Source of the DNA: Nostoc piscinale CENA21
GTDB lineage: Bacteria; Cyanobacteriota; Cyanobacteriia; Cyanobacteriales; Nostocaceae
DNA: 64,000 bases
Direction of reading: 5' to 3'
Assembly (NCBI RefSeq): GCF_001298445.1
Contig: NZ_CP012036.1
Coordinates: forward strand, 481,267 to 545,266
Part shown: one piece after another, positions 33,791-43,266 of the stretch
Layout: each line of letters starts with the position of its first letter
Position numbering within the stretch: position 1 is the first letter of the stretch
Program-made: the position numbers and the translations under genes
Notes under the pieces: generated by a model
What the model saw: the letters and a program-made list of their open reading frames with translations, nothing else
Database searches by the model: none
What the model was told of the DNA's origin: nothing

Positions 33791-34528
33791 GTGAAAACTA
33801 TTTTTCTGCGTCAAGGTGTTGTTTTATTACCGGGGTTAGTTACTTTTGCAGTTTTGAGTTGGAGTTTTTCTGCTAACGCCCAGACAGTAGACAAGGCAAA
33901 TCCTCAGCCGTTGACGGATTCTTCTATTACCTTATCCCAACAATTTCCCAGTACTTACACCCAGGAATCTTCGAGTCCAGTCCTCACACCGATTCCGGGA
34001 ACAGTCACCACCTCATCCACAGCCTTGATTCCTCAGCCTGTTGAAGCCAATACTCAACCTCCAGGTGTTCCAGAAGTTGCCCAATCAAATGTTGTGAATG
34101 TTGGTAGACCGACTCGTGGCGGTAGAAGTTACATTGGTGTTGGCGCTAACATTGGCTTAAGTGGGGGCGAGACATCTTTAGGTGATGGTAACTTCGCCGT
34201 TCTGAGTAAGGTGGGATTTACAAATGCCATTTCTATCAGACCTTCAGCCATATTTGGTGACAACACCACAATTTTGATTCCTGTCACCTATGACTTTTCT
34301 CTGCAAAAAGACGAATTTACTGAGCCTTTACCCATCGCTCCCTATGTAGGAGTTGGTGCAGCTATTAACACGGGTGATAATTCACAAGTTGCTTTCTTAG
34401 TAGCTGGTGGGATTGATGTACCCCTCAACGCTCAATTTACAGCCACAGCATCTGTCAACGCCGGATTTTTTGATCAAACCGATGTAGGTTTGTTGGTAGG
34501 AGTTGGTTATAATTTCAGCGGTTTTTAG
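33791..34528 (+). CDS. Exported protein, possible outer-membrane beta-barrel
   Basis: From GTG 33791, preceded by AGGAG at 33781-33785, it has 245 residues: a signal peptide (helix VVLLPGLVTFAVLSWSFSAN, cleavage near SANAQ), a Pro/Ser/Thr-rich linker and a C-terminal region of alternating strands (GRSYIGVGANIGLSGGETSL, FAVLSKVGFTNAISIRPSAI, GVGAAINTGDNSQVAFLVAG, ATASVNAGFFDQTDVGLLVG) ending in YNFSGF with a terminal Phe, typical of barrels. The longer frame from 33722 lacks an ATG with a good ribosome-binding site. Function unknown. Confidence 0.75.
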   Translation: MKTIFLRQGVVLLPGLVTFAVLSWSFSANAQTVDKANPQPLTDSSITLSQQFPSTYTQESSSPVLTPIPGTVTTSSTALIPQPVEANTQPPGVPEVAQSNVVNVGRPTRGGRSYIGVGANIGLSGGETSLGDGNFAVLSKVGFTNAISIRPSAIFGDNTTILIPVTYDFSLQKDEFTEPLPIAPYVGVGAAINTGDNSQVAFLVAGGIDVPLNAQFTATASVNAGFFDQTDVGLLVGVGYNFSGF

Positions 34529-34583
34529 AAAATAGAGGCTAGTAGTTTACCAACGCAATATTGCTGTGTAGACCTAGCAGGGG

Positions 34584-34632
34584 GCAGGGTGCAAGGGGGA
34601 GAATCTTTCTCCTCCGCCCCCTTGCACCCTGC
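34584..34632. terminator. Bidirectional terminator-like hairpin
   Basis: GCAGGGTGCAAGGGGG and its perfect 16-base complement flank a 17-base loop. It sits between two converging genes (33791-34528 plus, 34646-35950 minus), where it could end both transcripts. GC-rich arms without a T-tract leave the mechanism open. Confidence 0.6.
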
Positions 34633-34645
34633 TCCGAAGCCATTC

Positions 34646-35950
34646 TTACTTAGGCGTAACTTTATCAATCACGCTGATTTTGCCGTCATCTCCTACAGTC
34701 CAAACATCATACACACCAAGGACATCACCATTTTCGTCAACATCTACGTTACCGCTTGCGCCTTGGTAATTGATCGTTTTACCTTCTTTGAGTAACTTTA
34801 ACCCTTCACAAACATCAGTAACTTCTGTACCAGAGCCAGCCGCAACTTCTCGGATTTTACTGGAAATGCCCACACCTGTGTTGTCTTTAGCGGCTTGTGC
34901 TGCTAAGACTAGCAATGCAGCTGCATCCCAGGCTTGGGGTGCATATTCTCCCGGTGAACCACCTTTTTTCTCTTTCCACAACTTGTTAAAGGCTTCTAAG
35001 GCTTTACCATCAGAACCCGGTACTGTCCCTAATGCCCCGGTTAAGATAAATTTGCTATCACTACCTTTACCTACTTGTTCAGGGAAGGTAGGTGATTTCA
35101 CGCCATCGGTAAGCAGAACTTGTACGCCTTTCATCAAACCTTGTTGATAAGCTGCTTTCAAAAGTAAACTACCTGTTTCAGCGTAGAGTACGGCAACTAC
35201 TGCATCTGGCTTACCTGCAAATGCCGCCGCCGCTTCAGTATCAAAGGTTTGGGCTTTGGGGTCATAACGAACTGGGTTATTTTTATTAACTACTGTGCCG
35301 CCTAATTTTTCAAAAGTTTCGACAAAAGCTTTTTCAAAACCCACACCGTAATCGTTGTTAATTACAACTGTGGAAACACGTTTAAAACCTTTTTTATTAG
35401 CTAACTGAGCTAATGCTAATGCTTGATAAGTATCGGGGGGTGCAGTCCGCGCCCAAAAGCCTTTAAATTCGCCTTTTTTCGCTTTCTCCGTAAATACGGG
35501 ACTGGTGCTACCAGGAGATATCAGCATGACTTTATTAGGTACAGCAACGGAAACTGCTGCTGTGGAAACACTACTCGCAAAGGAACCAACTACACCTGCT
35601 ACTTTATCTAGTGTTGCCAGTTTGGTCATACCAGCCGCACCTGCTTTGGGGTCGGTTTGGTCATCTACTTGTACGAGTGAGACGTTTTTACCATTGACTC
35701 CACCACAGGCGTTAACGGTATCAACTAGCAATGGTACAGAACCTACCATCTGCTGTCCGATGGAAGCTAAGTCACCAGTTGTAGGTAATAGAGTACCAAT
35801 TTTTAATCCGTCAGTACTGCTGGTGGTAGTTGAGTTAGCAGATGGGCTGGTAGTAGTAGTGCTATTGTTGGCATTATCACAAGCTGCCATCAAAAAGCCT
35901 ATGGCTATGGTAGCTACACTCAAGGCTAGGGCAGTAGTAATTCTTGGCAT
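34646..35950 (-). CDS. Periplasmic amino-acid binding lipoprotein of an ABC transporter
   Basis: A 434-residue type I periplasmic binding protein of the Leu/Ile/Val (LivJ-like) class. The N-terminus is a lipoprotein signal with lipobox LMAAC, followed by a Ser/Thr-rich tether, then the ligand-binding domain starting KIGTLLPTTGDLASIGQQMV, with AVVSVAVPNKVMLISPGSTS-type motifs and SKFILTGALGTVPGSDGKAL. In Nostocales, this class includes the NatB-type neutral amino-acid binder, but ligand cannot be assigned here. No permease or ATPase gene is adjacent, so it probably works with components encoded elsewhere. Confidence 0.88.
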   Translation of the reverse strand: MPRITTALALSVATIAIGFLMAACDNANNSTTTTSPSANSTTTSSTDGLKIGTLLPTTGDLASIGQQMVGSVPLLVDTVNACGGVNGKNVSLVQVDDQTDPKAGAAGMTKLATLDKVAGVVGSFASSVSTAAVSVAVPNKVMLISPGSTSPVFTEKAKKGEFKGFWARTAPPDTYQALALAQLANKKGFKRVSTVVINNDYGVGFEKAFVETFEKLGGTVVNKNNPVRYDPKAQTFDTEAAAAFAGKPDAVVAVLYAETGSLLLKAAYQQGLMKGVQVLLTDGVKSPTFPEQVGKGSDSKFILTGALGTVPGSDGKALEAFNKLWKEKKGGSPGEYAPQAWDAAALLVLAAQAAKDNTGVGISSKIREVAAGSGTEVTDVCEGLKLLKEGKTINYQGASGNVDVDENGDVLGVYDVWTVGDDGKISVIDKVTPK

Positions 35951-36144
35951 AATTTACTTTCACTCCTCTGAAATGCGGGAGCCTGAAAGTCAGATTCAAA
36001 ACTATGTTTCAGATAGCTCAATCTTAACAGACTCCAAATGTTAAATAATAACATCCACCATGAGGAGTGTCTGTGTTAGCTCTGACATTAATATTAATAT
36101 TTGTTTAATACTTCGCAGTACTAAGTGCAGTTTACTGCCGAAAA

Positions 36145-36236
36145 CGGAGAGGGAGGGATTCGAACCCTCGGTACGGAGTTGCCTGCCGTACAACAGATTA
36201 GCAATCTGCCGCTTTCGACCACTCAGCCACCTCTCC
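36145..36236 (-). tRNA. tRNA-Ser (anticodon GCT)
   Basis: Reading the minus strand, a 92-base class II tRNA: acceptor GGAGAGG/CCTCTCC, D arm with GGTCGAAAGC, anticodon stem-loop CAGAT-TGCTAA-TCTG (anticodon GCT), a long variable arm (TACGGCAGGCAACTCCGTA) and T arm GGG-TTCGAAT-CCC. It decodes AGU and AGC. Short open frames over this stretch on either strand are artefacts of the tRNA sequence. Confidence 0.97.
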
Positions 36237-36473
36237 AGGGTCACGAATATTTATGATAGCAGATTTTTTGGTAAAGTCAAACAATTTTTATGAGGCAGGA
36301 GGCAGGAGGTAAAACATTACTGTTCCTAATATTTAAGCTCTTAAAATTTCCTAATCTATGTGAATATAGCTATATAGTCAATAGTTATGAGAGCAACTAT
36401 TAACCATTGAATGGAAGGGCTGAAAGAAACCAAACTAAGCGAATAACAATTAGCTAGGCTAAAAGCCTCTTCA

Positions 36474-36501
36474 CTTCTGCCTCCTGCCTTCTGCCTTCTG
36501 C
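36474..36501. repeat. Heptanucleotide tandem repeat, four units
   Basis: Four adjacent CTTCTGC or CTCCTGC units between the tRNA-Ser and crtB genes. An opposite-strand version (GGCAGGA repeated) lies near 36293-36310. It belongs to the same family as the nine-unit array at 55685-55747. Confidence 0.8.
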
Positions 36502-36534
36502 CTTACCTTAACGAGAAATACTCACGCCAACTAG

Positions 36535-37467
36535 TTATAGTACTTGCGATCGCATCCAAGCCAAGGGTAAGGTGCGGAATTTTTTCAATTGCGGCACATA
36601 AGCCCGTTGGCTGAACACATCATAATCATTGCGTTCAATTGCATCTAAAATCTGTCCATAGAGCATAGAAGCTGCCCACACTGGCCAACGGGCATCAGGT
36701 GATAAATGGCTAATACCTTCTTCGGCTTTGGTATAGAATTGCCTCGCCCGGTCAATTTGAAATTGCATTAAGGCACGCCAACGGTCATCTACTACACCTT
36801 GAAAGAATTCTAGCTCGGTGTAGTTAAATCGCGCTAAGTCTTCTAGGGGTATGTATATGCGTCCGCGTCGAGTATCTTCGCCCACATCCCGCAGAATGTT
36901 GGTGAGTTGATTGGCAATGCCGAGGGCGATCGCTTCTTCTGTAGGTATATACTGTGGTTTTTTCTGATTCCAAGGTGCTGTATTAGCTTCAGTATCTACA
37001 CCCATAATGGCTGTTGACATCAACCCCACAGTCCCTGCCACACGATAACAGTAGAGGTACAATTCCTCAAATGTTTCGTAGCGGCTGCGGTATAAGTCCA
37101 TACGCTGGCCAGCAATCATATCCCGAAAGGGCTGAATGTCGAGGGGAAACTTTTGTAAACTATCCACCAAAGCGACATCGTAATTTTCCTGTGGGTGTCC
37201 TGCAAAAATCGATTCTAATTGCTGCTCCCATAGGTCTAGGGTTTCTGGCGTGGTGATGGCAGATGCAGGCCCATCTACTAATTCGTCTGTACGGCGACAC
37301 CAAGCGTAAATTGCCCAAACAGCTTGGCGCTTTGCCGGACTCATCAGCAAAGTACCAAGGTAAAAGGTTTTGGCATACTTGGCTGTAAGTTGCCGACAAA
37401 GTTTATATGACTCGTCTACAGAGACCAGCGTTTTCATGCGCGGGGGGGAATCAGGCAGTTGCAGCAT
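36535..37467 (-). CDS. crtB: Phytoene synthase
   Basis: Joins two geranylgeranyl diphosphates to phytoene, the first committed step of carotenoids. The 310-residue protein carries both Asp-rich motifs for metal-diphosphate binding: RRTDELVDGP near residue 75 and LRDVGEDTRRGRIYIP near 195. YCYRVAGTVGLM is also conserved. Its start overlaps the end of crtP by 17 bases, so it is translated from the same message as the desaturase that uses its product. It is near the expected length. Confidence 0.96.
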   Translation of the reverse strand: MLQLPDSPPRMKTLVSVDESYKLCRQLTAKYAKTFYLGTLLMSPAKRQAVWAIYAWCRRTDELVDGPASAITTPETLDLWEQQLESIFAGHPQENYDVALVDSLQKFPLDIQPFRDMIAGQRMDLYRSRYETFEELYLYCYRVAGTVGLMSTAIMGVDTEANTAPWNQKKPQYIPTEEAIALGIANQLTNILRDVGEDTRRGRIYIPLEDLARFNYTELEFFQGVVDDRWRALMQFQIDRARQFYTKAEEGISHLSPDARWPVWAASMLYGQILDAIERNDYDVFSQRAYVPQLKKFRTLPLAWMRSQVL

Positions 37468-38890
37468 TCGTTGCAGGCGGTCGGGTTAGCGTTTGTAAGT
37501 TTGAGGCACTGGCCTCTGGCAGCGATTCACAAATCGCCTGCGCTGTTAGCTTACCAGAAAGTACGGCCCCTTCCATACTGCCTAAGTAGCGTTGCATGGT
37601 GTAACTCCCACTCAGAAAGAAATTGGCGATGGGCGTTTTTTGGGGCGGACGGTACTGTTGACGACCAGGAGTCGCTTTGTAAACTGAACGCGGCGTTTTC
37701 ACTACATGGGATTTCAGCAGTTTGGCTGGATTTTCTTTCCCAAAGTGGTCGGGGAAGAGTTTTTCCAACTCAGTCATAGTTGCAGCAACAATTTCCTCGT
37801 CAGATTTGCTGACCCAATCTTTTGCCGGAGCGAGAACTAATTCCAGCATTGAACGATCAGGGTTAGCATATTCTCGACAAGTGTTGCTCATATCAGCATA
37901 AACGCTGAGGAGGGGCGATCGCGAGAAAAGTAGGTGATCAATGTCTGTTAATTTCCGATCAAACCATAGATGGAGATTAACTACTGGTACGCCTTCTAAG
38001 CCTTCTAGCTTTTGAAAGAATTCCATTTGCTTCCAAGGTTCGGGTAGCATGACTTTTAACGGATCAACTGACATCGCTGATACGTAAAAGTCTGCCGTCA
38101 CCACTTCATCAGGTTCGCCATTTAACCCACGCAGCAAAAATTCTTTGACTGTGCCATCAGATTTCAGCACAATTTCTTTGAGAGGGGCATTGAGCCGCAC
38201 TTCGCCACCACGTTCGGTAATGTAATCAACAATGGGTTGACACAATCTTTCGGTGGGCGAACCATCTAAAAAGGCGATTTTGGAGCCGTATCGCTCTTGC
38301 AAGAAGCGATTGAGGGCTGTTAATAAAATTGTTGAAGAAACTTCATCAGGGTTAATAAAGGTAAGGGCTTTAGAAGCAGCAATAAACACATCACTTGCTA
38401 CCCGTTCACCAACACCTTGTCTTTTCAGCCATTCAGAAAAGCTGTACTTATCCATCTCTTCAACATAATTTTGACCACGGACAATGGCTGGCAGCAGGCC
38501 AATAGCAAACCTAATCTTCTGCTCCCAAGTCAACATATCGTTGTTACGCAGAATCGAGGCAATGATGTTAAACGGAGATGGAATATCGGGAACATCAAAC
38601 CGTGAGAGTGTTCCAGGCTTTTCTGGTTGATTAAAAATTAGTGTATGTTCTTTCCACTGAAGGCGGTCTTCAATGCCTAATTCCTTGAGCAATTGCAGCA
38701 TATTGGGGTATGCCCCAAAGAAGGCGTGTAACCCGGTTTCGTACCAGTCGCCGTCAGAGTCTTTCCATGCCGCTACTAGGCCACCCAATACGTCCCGACG
38801 CTCTAAGACAATGGGGGTGTAACCTGCGTCTACAAGATATTTCGCGCAGGAAAGTCCTGCTAGACCAGCACCCGCGATCGCTACTCGCAT
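37451..38890 (-). CDS. crtP: 15-cis-phytoene desaturase (CrtP/PDS)
   Basis: A 479-residue, FAD-dependent desaturase that converts phytoene to zeta-carotene, feeding electrons to plastoquinone. The N-terminus is the dinucleotide-binding fold AIAGAGLAGLSCAKYLVDAG then VLERRDVLGG, and the C-terminus has NFFLSGSYTMQRYLGSMEGA, the flavin-binding motif. This is the plant-type enzyme, the target of norflurazon, not the bacterial CrtI. It forms an operon with crtB, the usual cyanobacterial arrangement. Confidence 0.97.
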   Translation of the reverse strand: MRVAIAGAGLAGLSCAKYLVDAGYTPIVLERRDVLGGLVAAWKDSDGDWYETGLHAFFGAYPNMLQLLKELGIEDRLQWKEHTLIFNQPEKPGTLSRFDVPDIPSPFNIIASILRNNDMLTWEQKIRFAIGLLPAIVRGQNYVEEMDKYSFSEWLKRQGVGERVASDVFIAASKALTFINPDEVSSTILLTALNRFLQERYGSKIAFLDGSPTERLCQPIVDYITERGGEVRLNAPLKEIVLKSDGTVKEFLLRGLNGEPDEVVTADFYVSAMSVDPLKVMLPEPWKQMEFFQKLEGLEGVPVVNLHLWFDRKLTDIDHLLFSRSPLLSVYADMSNTCREYANPDRSMLELVLAPAKDWVSKSDEEIVAATMTELEKLFPDHFGKENPAKLLKSHVVKTPRSVYKATPGRQQYRPPQKTPIANFFLSGSYTMQRYLGSMEGAVLSGKLTAQAICESLPEASASNLQTLTRPPATNAATA

Positions 38891-39003
38891 TTAAACCTAC
38901 TGTTGTTCAATATTTCTTAATGGTTTTGTCGTTCTCATTATACGTTGCAATCCGTTACATTTGGCAGTAATTGTGCGGTTGCTTGGGGAAAAAGTTCTTA
39001 ATT

Positions 39004-39076
39004 TAAGGAAACAGAGAGCAGCGCGGTCTTGGGGTCTCCCCAAGTGGAGCAACTGCGGAGGAACAGAGAACAGGGA
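39004..39076. repeat. Dispersed intergenic repeat fragment
   Basis: GCAGCGCGGTCTTGGGGTCT then CCCCAAGTGGAGCAACTGCG forms an internal hairpin (CTTGGGG/CCCCAAG). Strings of this type recur in Nostocales intergenic DNA. It lies between the divergent crtP and nagZ genes. Confidence 0.5.
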
Positions 39077-39148
39077 ACAGTTCAATAATTTCTGGTGGCA
39101 ATGGTAGATTTTTATACAAAACTTTTTTAGAAAAATAGGTAAAAAATT

Positions 39149-40237
39149 ATGTCAATCTCACGAGAGCTAGAATTATTTGGAAATCACGTAATTTTGGGGG
39201 TTTCCAGCACAAAATTGAGTGATGATGATAAGCGGGCGCTGGGTGAGTTAAAACCAGTCGGAGTCATATTTTTTGGTAAAAACTTTATAGAAGGTGTTCC
39301 TTATGAGATTTGGTTAGAAAGCTTTAAAGAACTCATCGACCAAATTCGAGAATATGCGGAACGTGATTCGATGTTTATGACTTTAGATCATGAAGGTGGG
39401 CGGGTAGTCCGTACACCTTTACCAATTACGAGATTTCCTTATGCAATGCTATTGCGATCGCAGGCTAGAGAAGTAGCAAAAGCCACAGCTAGAGAGTTGA
39501 AATCACTGGGGATTAATGTCTCTTGGTCGCCTGTGGCCGATGTTTATTCTAATCCTCTCAACCCGGTAATTGGGCCGCGTGCTTTTGGCAACACAACAGA
39601 AACCGCAGCCCAATATGCGTTGGAATATTATCTAGGGTTGCAAGAGTCTGGTATTTTAGGATGTGCCAAGCATTTTCCGGGACATGGAGACACCAGCACC
39701 GATTCTCACGTTGAATTACCAGTGCTGAATTTAACTGTACAAGATTTGCGCGATCGGGAACTGATACCTTTCAAAGCTTTGATTGCAGCACAAATTCCCT
39801 TAATTATGACAACTCACATCTTGTTTCCTCAAATTGATCCAGATGTGCCAGGAACTATCTCACAACGAATTCTGAAAAATATTTTACGAGAAGAACTAGG
39901 GTTTGAGGGTGTTGTAGTATCCGATGACTTGGATATGAAAGCAATTTCCGATATGTTTACCCAAAGCGGTACTGTCGCACGCGCCTTTAACGCTGGGTGT
40001 GACTTGTTTATTTTGTCGCGGAATATCAATTCATCGTCTTTGGAACGTACTTATTATATGGCGAAAGATTTTGCTGATGCTCTCAGTCAAGGTAGCTTGA
40101 AGAAAGAGGTAGTGACAGCCGCTAGACAGAGAATTGAAAATTTGTTAGCCCAAACACCGCAATATATTGTTCATGCTTTGGATAAAGCTACATTACTACG
40201 ACACGCAGAATTAGCGATCGCTTGTACTTTCCAATAA
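39149..40237 (+). CDS. nagZ: Family 3 glycoside hydrolase, NagZ-type beta-N-acetylhexosaminidase
   Basis: A 362-residue GH3 enzyme that removes N-acetylglucosamine from muropeptides in peptidoglycan recycling. Motifs: FMTLDHEGGRVVRTPLPITR, KHFPGHGDTSTDSHVELP with the catalytic His-Asp loop specific to NagZ, and GVVVSDDLDMKAI with the nucleophile Asp. No signal peptide, consistent with a cytoplasmic enzyme. Divergent from crtP. Confidence 0.9.
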   Translation: MSISRELELFGNHVILGVSSTKLSDDDKRALGELKPVGVIFFGKNFIEGVPYEIWLESFKELIDQIREYAERDSMFMTLDHEGGRVVRTPLPITRFPYAMLLRSQAREVAKATARELKSLGINVSWSPVADVYSNPLNPVIGPRAFGNTTETAAQYALEYYLGLQESGILGCAKHFPGHGDTSTDSHVELPVLNLTVQDLRDRELIPFKALIAAQIPLIMTTHILFPQIDPDVPGTISQRILKNILREELGFEGVVVSDDLDMKAISDMFTQSGTVARAFNAGCDLFILSRNINSSSLERTYYMAKDFADALSQGSLKKEVVTAARQRIENLLAQTPQYIVHALDKATLLRHAELAIACTFQ

Positions 40238-40296
40238 AGCCATTTCAAACTCTTATCCTCTCTGCGACTCCGCGCCTCTGCGTGAGATAAATAATA

Positions 40297-41187
40297 ATGA
40301 CCAGATTCATTCACGACCAATTCGCTAAAGATTATTTAGAAGAATTACTCACCCCTTATGGCGAAGTTCAAGCAGCACGACGAGTAGCAGGCGAAGTCAG
40401 AGAGATAGACGTTTATTTCATTCCCAGACAACCTGGTAATATCTCAGAAACTCTTGGTTTATTGGGACAATTTGCTACAACTCCAGCTTTATTTGAACCA
40501 TTTCGGAATCCGGCTGCGGCTACAGAAATTTGTGATTGTCTTTTAAAATTATTAGAGGTACGTGGCGATTTACAACGGCAAGCAAATCGAAATAACACCC
40601 GCATTCAAGAATCTGATTTACCAAAATTATGGATTCTTACGCCGACAGCATCCGCATCACTTCTATCAGGATTTGGTGCTAACCCGAAAGCTGATTTTTT
40701 GCCTGGGGTTTACTTCATGGCAGAATACTTACGTACAGCTATAGTAGCAATTCATCAGTTACCTATTATCCCCGAAACTTTGTGGTTGAGAATCATCGGT
40801 AGGGGAAACATTCAGAAACAAGCAATTGATGAACTAGAAGCACTTTCTCCTGATAACCCATTCCGCAAAGCGACCTTAGAATTACTGTACAACTTGCAGC
40901 GAAATTTACAAGTTACGCAAAATCAAGACGAAGAAGATAGGGAGTTAGTTATGCGATTAGCACCACTTTATCAACAAGATAGAGAACAAGCGATACAAGA
41001 AGGTGAAGAACGAGGAATTCAGCAAGGTGAACGCTTAGTTGTAGAAAATTTGCTGAAGGTTCGCTTTGGTGAATTAGATAATCAACTGCAAGCAATTATT
41101 GAACCTTTATTGGCTTTACCTCCAGAAGAATTTACTCCTTTGCTGTTGCAATTATCGCGTAAACAATTAATTGATAGGTTCTGTTAG
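40297..41187 (+). CDS. Rpn-type/DUF4351 protein
   Basis: A 296-residue protein with an N-terminal region like Rpn/PD-(D/E)xK-type proteins (FIHDQFAKDYLEELLTPYGE, RRVAGEVREIDVYFIPR) and a C-terminal DUF4351 region (VENLLKVRFGELDNQLQAII, PEEFTPLLLQLSRKQLIDRF) after a Gln/Glu-rich linker (EQAIQEGEERGIQQGER). Such proteins are multicopy in Nostoc and are sometimes called putative transposases, but they are not full transposases; Rpn relatives are DNA nucleases. Whether it is catalytic is unclear. Confidence 0.8.
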   Translation: MTRFIHDQFAKDYLEELLTPYGEVQAARRVAGEVREIDVYFIPRQPGNISETLGLLGQFATTPALFEPFRNPAAATEICDCLLKLLEVRGDLQRQANRNNTRIQESDLPKLWILTPTASASLLSGFGANPKADFLPGVYFMAEYLRTAIVAIHQLPIIPETLWLRIIGRGNIQKQAIDELEALSPDNPFRKATLELLYNLQRNLQVTQNQDEEDRELVMRLAPLYQQDREQAIQEGEERGIQQGERLVVENLLKVRFGELDNQLQAIIEPLLALPPEEFTPLLLQLSRKQLIDRFC

Positions 41188-41317
41188 GTTATACTGGATA
41201 AGGCTTGTAAATTTAGTTTTCAACGCAGAGACTCGCGGAGGTAAACACAAATGTACGCAGAGTCTTTTTTCGGTTTTTTAATATAAAAATTGGGAATAAT
41301 TCAAAATCTAAAATTGC

Positions 41318-42964
41318 ATGACATCATCTCTATTTGCTACTGAACGACTTTTATTCACTCCTACTACTCCTGATACTGATGCAATACCCCTGATTTTTGC
41401 CTTTCCTAATGAGTACAGTGTGGGTATTACTAGCCTTGGTTATCAGATAGTTTGGGCAACTTTAGCAATGCGCGATGATGTGCAGGTAAGTAGGCTATTT
41501 ACTGATATTCATGAACAACTTCCAAGACAACCGGAGATTGTGGGATTTTCGATTTCTTGGGAATTGGATTATGTCAATATTTTAAATTTATTGGAATCTT
41601 TAGATGTTCCGATTCGGGCAAAGTTACGAAATGATGCTCATCCGCTTATTTTTGGTGGCGGCCCAGTTCTCACGGCTAATCCTGAACCTTTTGCCGATTT
41701 TTTTGATATCATCTTGTTAGGAGATGGGGAAAATCTGCTGGGTAATTTTATTGAAGCATATAAAGAAGTGAGACAAGCTCCTAGACAAATTCAGCTTCAA
41801 AGATTGGCACAAGTACAAGGGATTTATATTCCGAGTTTGTATGAAGTAGAATATCAAACACCGGATGGTGAAATTAAATCAATTCAGCCGATTGATTCAG
41901 ATGTTCCGGCTATTGTTCAAAAGCAAACTTATCGCGGAAATATTCTCTCAGCTTCCACAGTAGTTACAGAAAAAGCTGCTTGGGAAAATATTTACATGGT
42001 GGAGGTGGTAAGAAGTTGTCCGGAAATGTGCCGCTTTTGTTTGGCAAGTTATCTGACACTACCATTTAGAACTGCTAGTTTGGAAAGCTCATTAATTCCT
42101 GCGATTGAGAGAGGTTTAGCAGTTACAAACCGCCTGGGATTATTGGGTGCTTCTGTGACACAACATCCAGAATTTGAGGAGTTATTGAATTATATTAGTC
42201 AGCCAAAGTATGATGAGGTGCGGCTGAGTATTGCTTCAGTCCGGACTAATACGGTAACAGTGCAGTTGGCGGAAACTTTGGCAAAACGAGACACGCGATC
42301 GCTTACCATAGCTGTAGAGAGTGGTTCAGATAAACTGCGGCAAATCATCAACAAAAAGCTGCAAAATGATGAAATCATCCAAGCGGCGATAAATGCGAAA
42401 GCTGGCGGACTCTCAGGCTTAAAACTCTACGGGATGGTGGGTATCCCTGGGGAAGAGGCGGAAGATTTAGACGCAACTGTGGCTATGATGCGGAGTATGA
42501 AAAAAGCTGCACCTGGACTAAGATTAAGCTTTGGCTGTAGTACCTTTGTCCCCAAATCTCATACACCATTTCAATGGTTTGGCGTAAATCGTCAAGCAGA
42601 AAAGCGGTTGCAGCTTTTACAAAAACAACTCAAACCCCAGGGGATAGATTTTCGTCCAGAAAGTTATAACTGGTCTATCATACAGGCTTTGTTATCGCGG
42701 GGCGATCGCAGATTATCCCAACTTTTGGAACTCACCCGTGACTTTGGCGACTCCTTGGGTAGTTATAAACGCGCCTTCAAGCAACTTAAAGGACAAATCC
42801 CCGACTTAGATTTTTATGTCCATACTAACTGGTCAACATCTCAGGTCTTGCCTTGGAGCCACTTGCAAGGGCCGCTACCGCAGTCTACACTACTAAAGCA
42901 CTTGGATGAGGCGACCAGTCATTTCCGTTCAGCCTCTAAAGAACTACAACCTTTAAATTCGTAG
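41318..42964 (+). CDS. Radical SAM protein with B12-binding-like N-terminus
   Basis: A 548-residue protein. The N-terminal region (about 1-170) resembles a cobalamin-binding Rossmann domain (SVGITSLGYQIVWATLAM, EIVGFSISWELDYVNILNLL, FGGGPVLTANPEPFADFFDI). The radical SAM core has RSCPEMCRFCLASY, the Cx3Cx2C cluster ligand, near residue 235, then LLGASVTQHPEFEELL and TIAVESGSDKLRQIINKKL. This matches a conserved cyanobacterial family of unknown reaction. It is followed 11 bases later by a cysteine-rich CPXCG protein in the same direction. Confidence 0.88.
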   Translation: MTSSLFATERLLFTPTTPDTDAIPLIFAFPNEYSVGITSLGYQIVWATLAMRDDVQVSRLFTDIHEQLPRQPEIVGFSISWELDYVNILNLLESLDVPIRAKLRNDAHPLIFGGGPVLTANPEPFADFFDIILLGDGENLLGNFIEAYKEVRQAPRQIQLQRLAQVQGIYIPSLYEVEYQTPDGEIKSIQPIDSDVPAIVQKQTYRGNILSASTVVTEKAAWENIYMVEVVRSCPEMCRFCLASYLTLPFRTASLESSLIPAIERGLAVTNRLGLLGASVTQHPEFEELLNYISQPKYDEVRLSIASVRTNTVTVQLAETLAKRDTRSLTIAVESGSDKLRQIINKKLQNDEIIQAAINAKAGGLSGLKLYGMVGIPGEEAEDLDATVAMMRSMKKAAPGLRLSFGCSTFVPKSHTPFQWFGVNRQAEKRLQLLQKQLKPQGIDFRPESYNWSIIQALLSRGDRRLSQLLELTRDFGDSLGSYKRAFKQLKGQIPDLDFYVHTNWSTSQVLPWSHLQGPLPQSTLLKHLDEATSHFRSASKELQPLNS

Positions 42965-42975
42965 TTAAAATTTGA

Positions 42976-43167
42976 ATGCAAACCACTGCTGAGTATTACT
43001 GCGCCTTTTGCGGCGAACCAAACTTAACCTTTATTGACTTGAGTGCGGGGGGACAGCAATCTTATGTTGAAGATTGTCAAGTTTGCTGTAACCCCAATAT
43101 TTTGTATATCCGGGTTGACGAAGACACCTTAGATATCGAAATTGATACTGAATACGACGAAGGCTGA
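42976..43167 (+). CDS. CPXCG-type cysteine-rich small protein
   Basis: A 63-residue protein with two zinc-ribbon half-sites, YYCAFCGEPN and EDCQVCCNPN, and an acidic tail (EDTLDIEIDTEYDEG). This matches the CPXCG family of short zinc-binding proteins. Directly downstream of the radical SAM gene and probably co-transcribed, but no functional link is known. Confidence 0.85.
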   Translation: MQTTAEYYCAFCGEPNLTFIDLSAGGQQSYVEDCQVCCNPNILYIRVDEDTLDIEIDTEYDEG

Positions 43168-43266
43168 TACTATTCTAAATTTAGAATCGCTGTGTATCCC
43201 TTGAGTGTATCAATACCATCTATCGCCATCATTTTTTCTTGGTATGAGTTTTAGGTTTTGCTGTTC

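Noticed and set aside
36041..36293. Protein-coding frames on both strands at 36041-36293
   Set aside because: They overlay the tRNA-Ser gene and show the usual tRNA-derived peptide strings (for example EGFEPSVRSC).
40297..41187. Transposase or insertion sequence
   Set aside because: Rpn/DUF4351 proteins are often labelled transposases, but there are no terminal inverted repeats, target duplications or DDE motif here.
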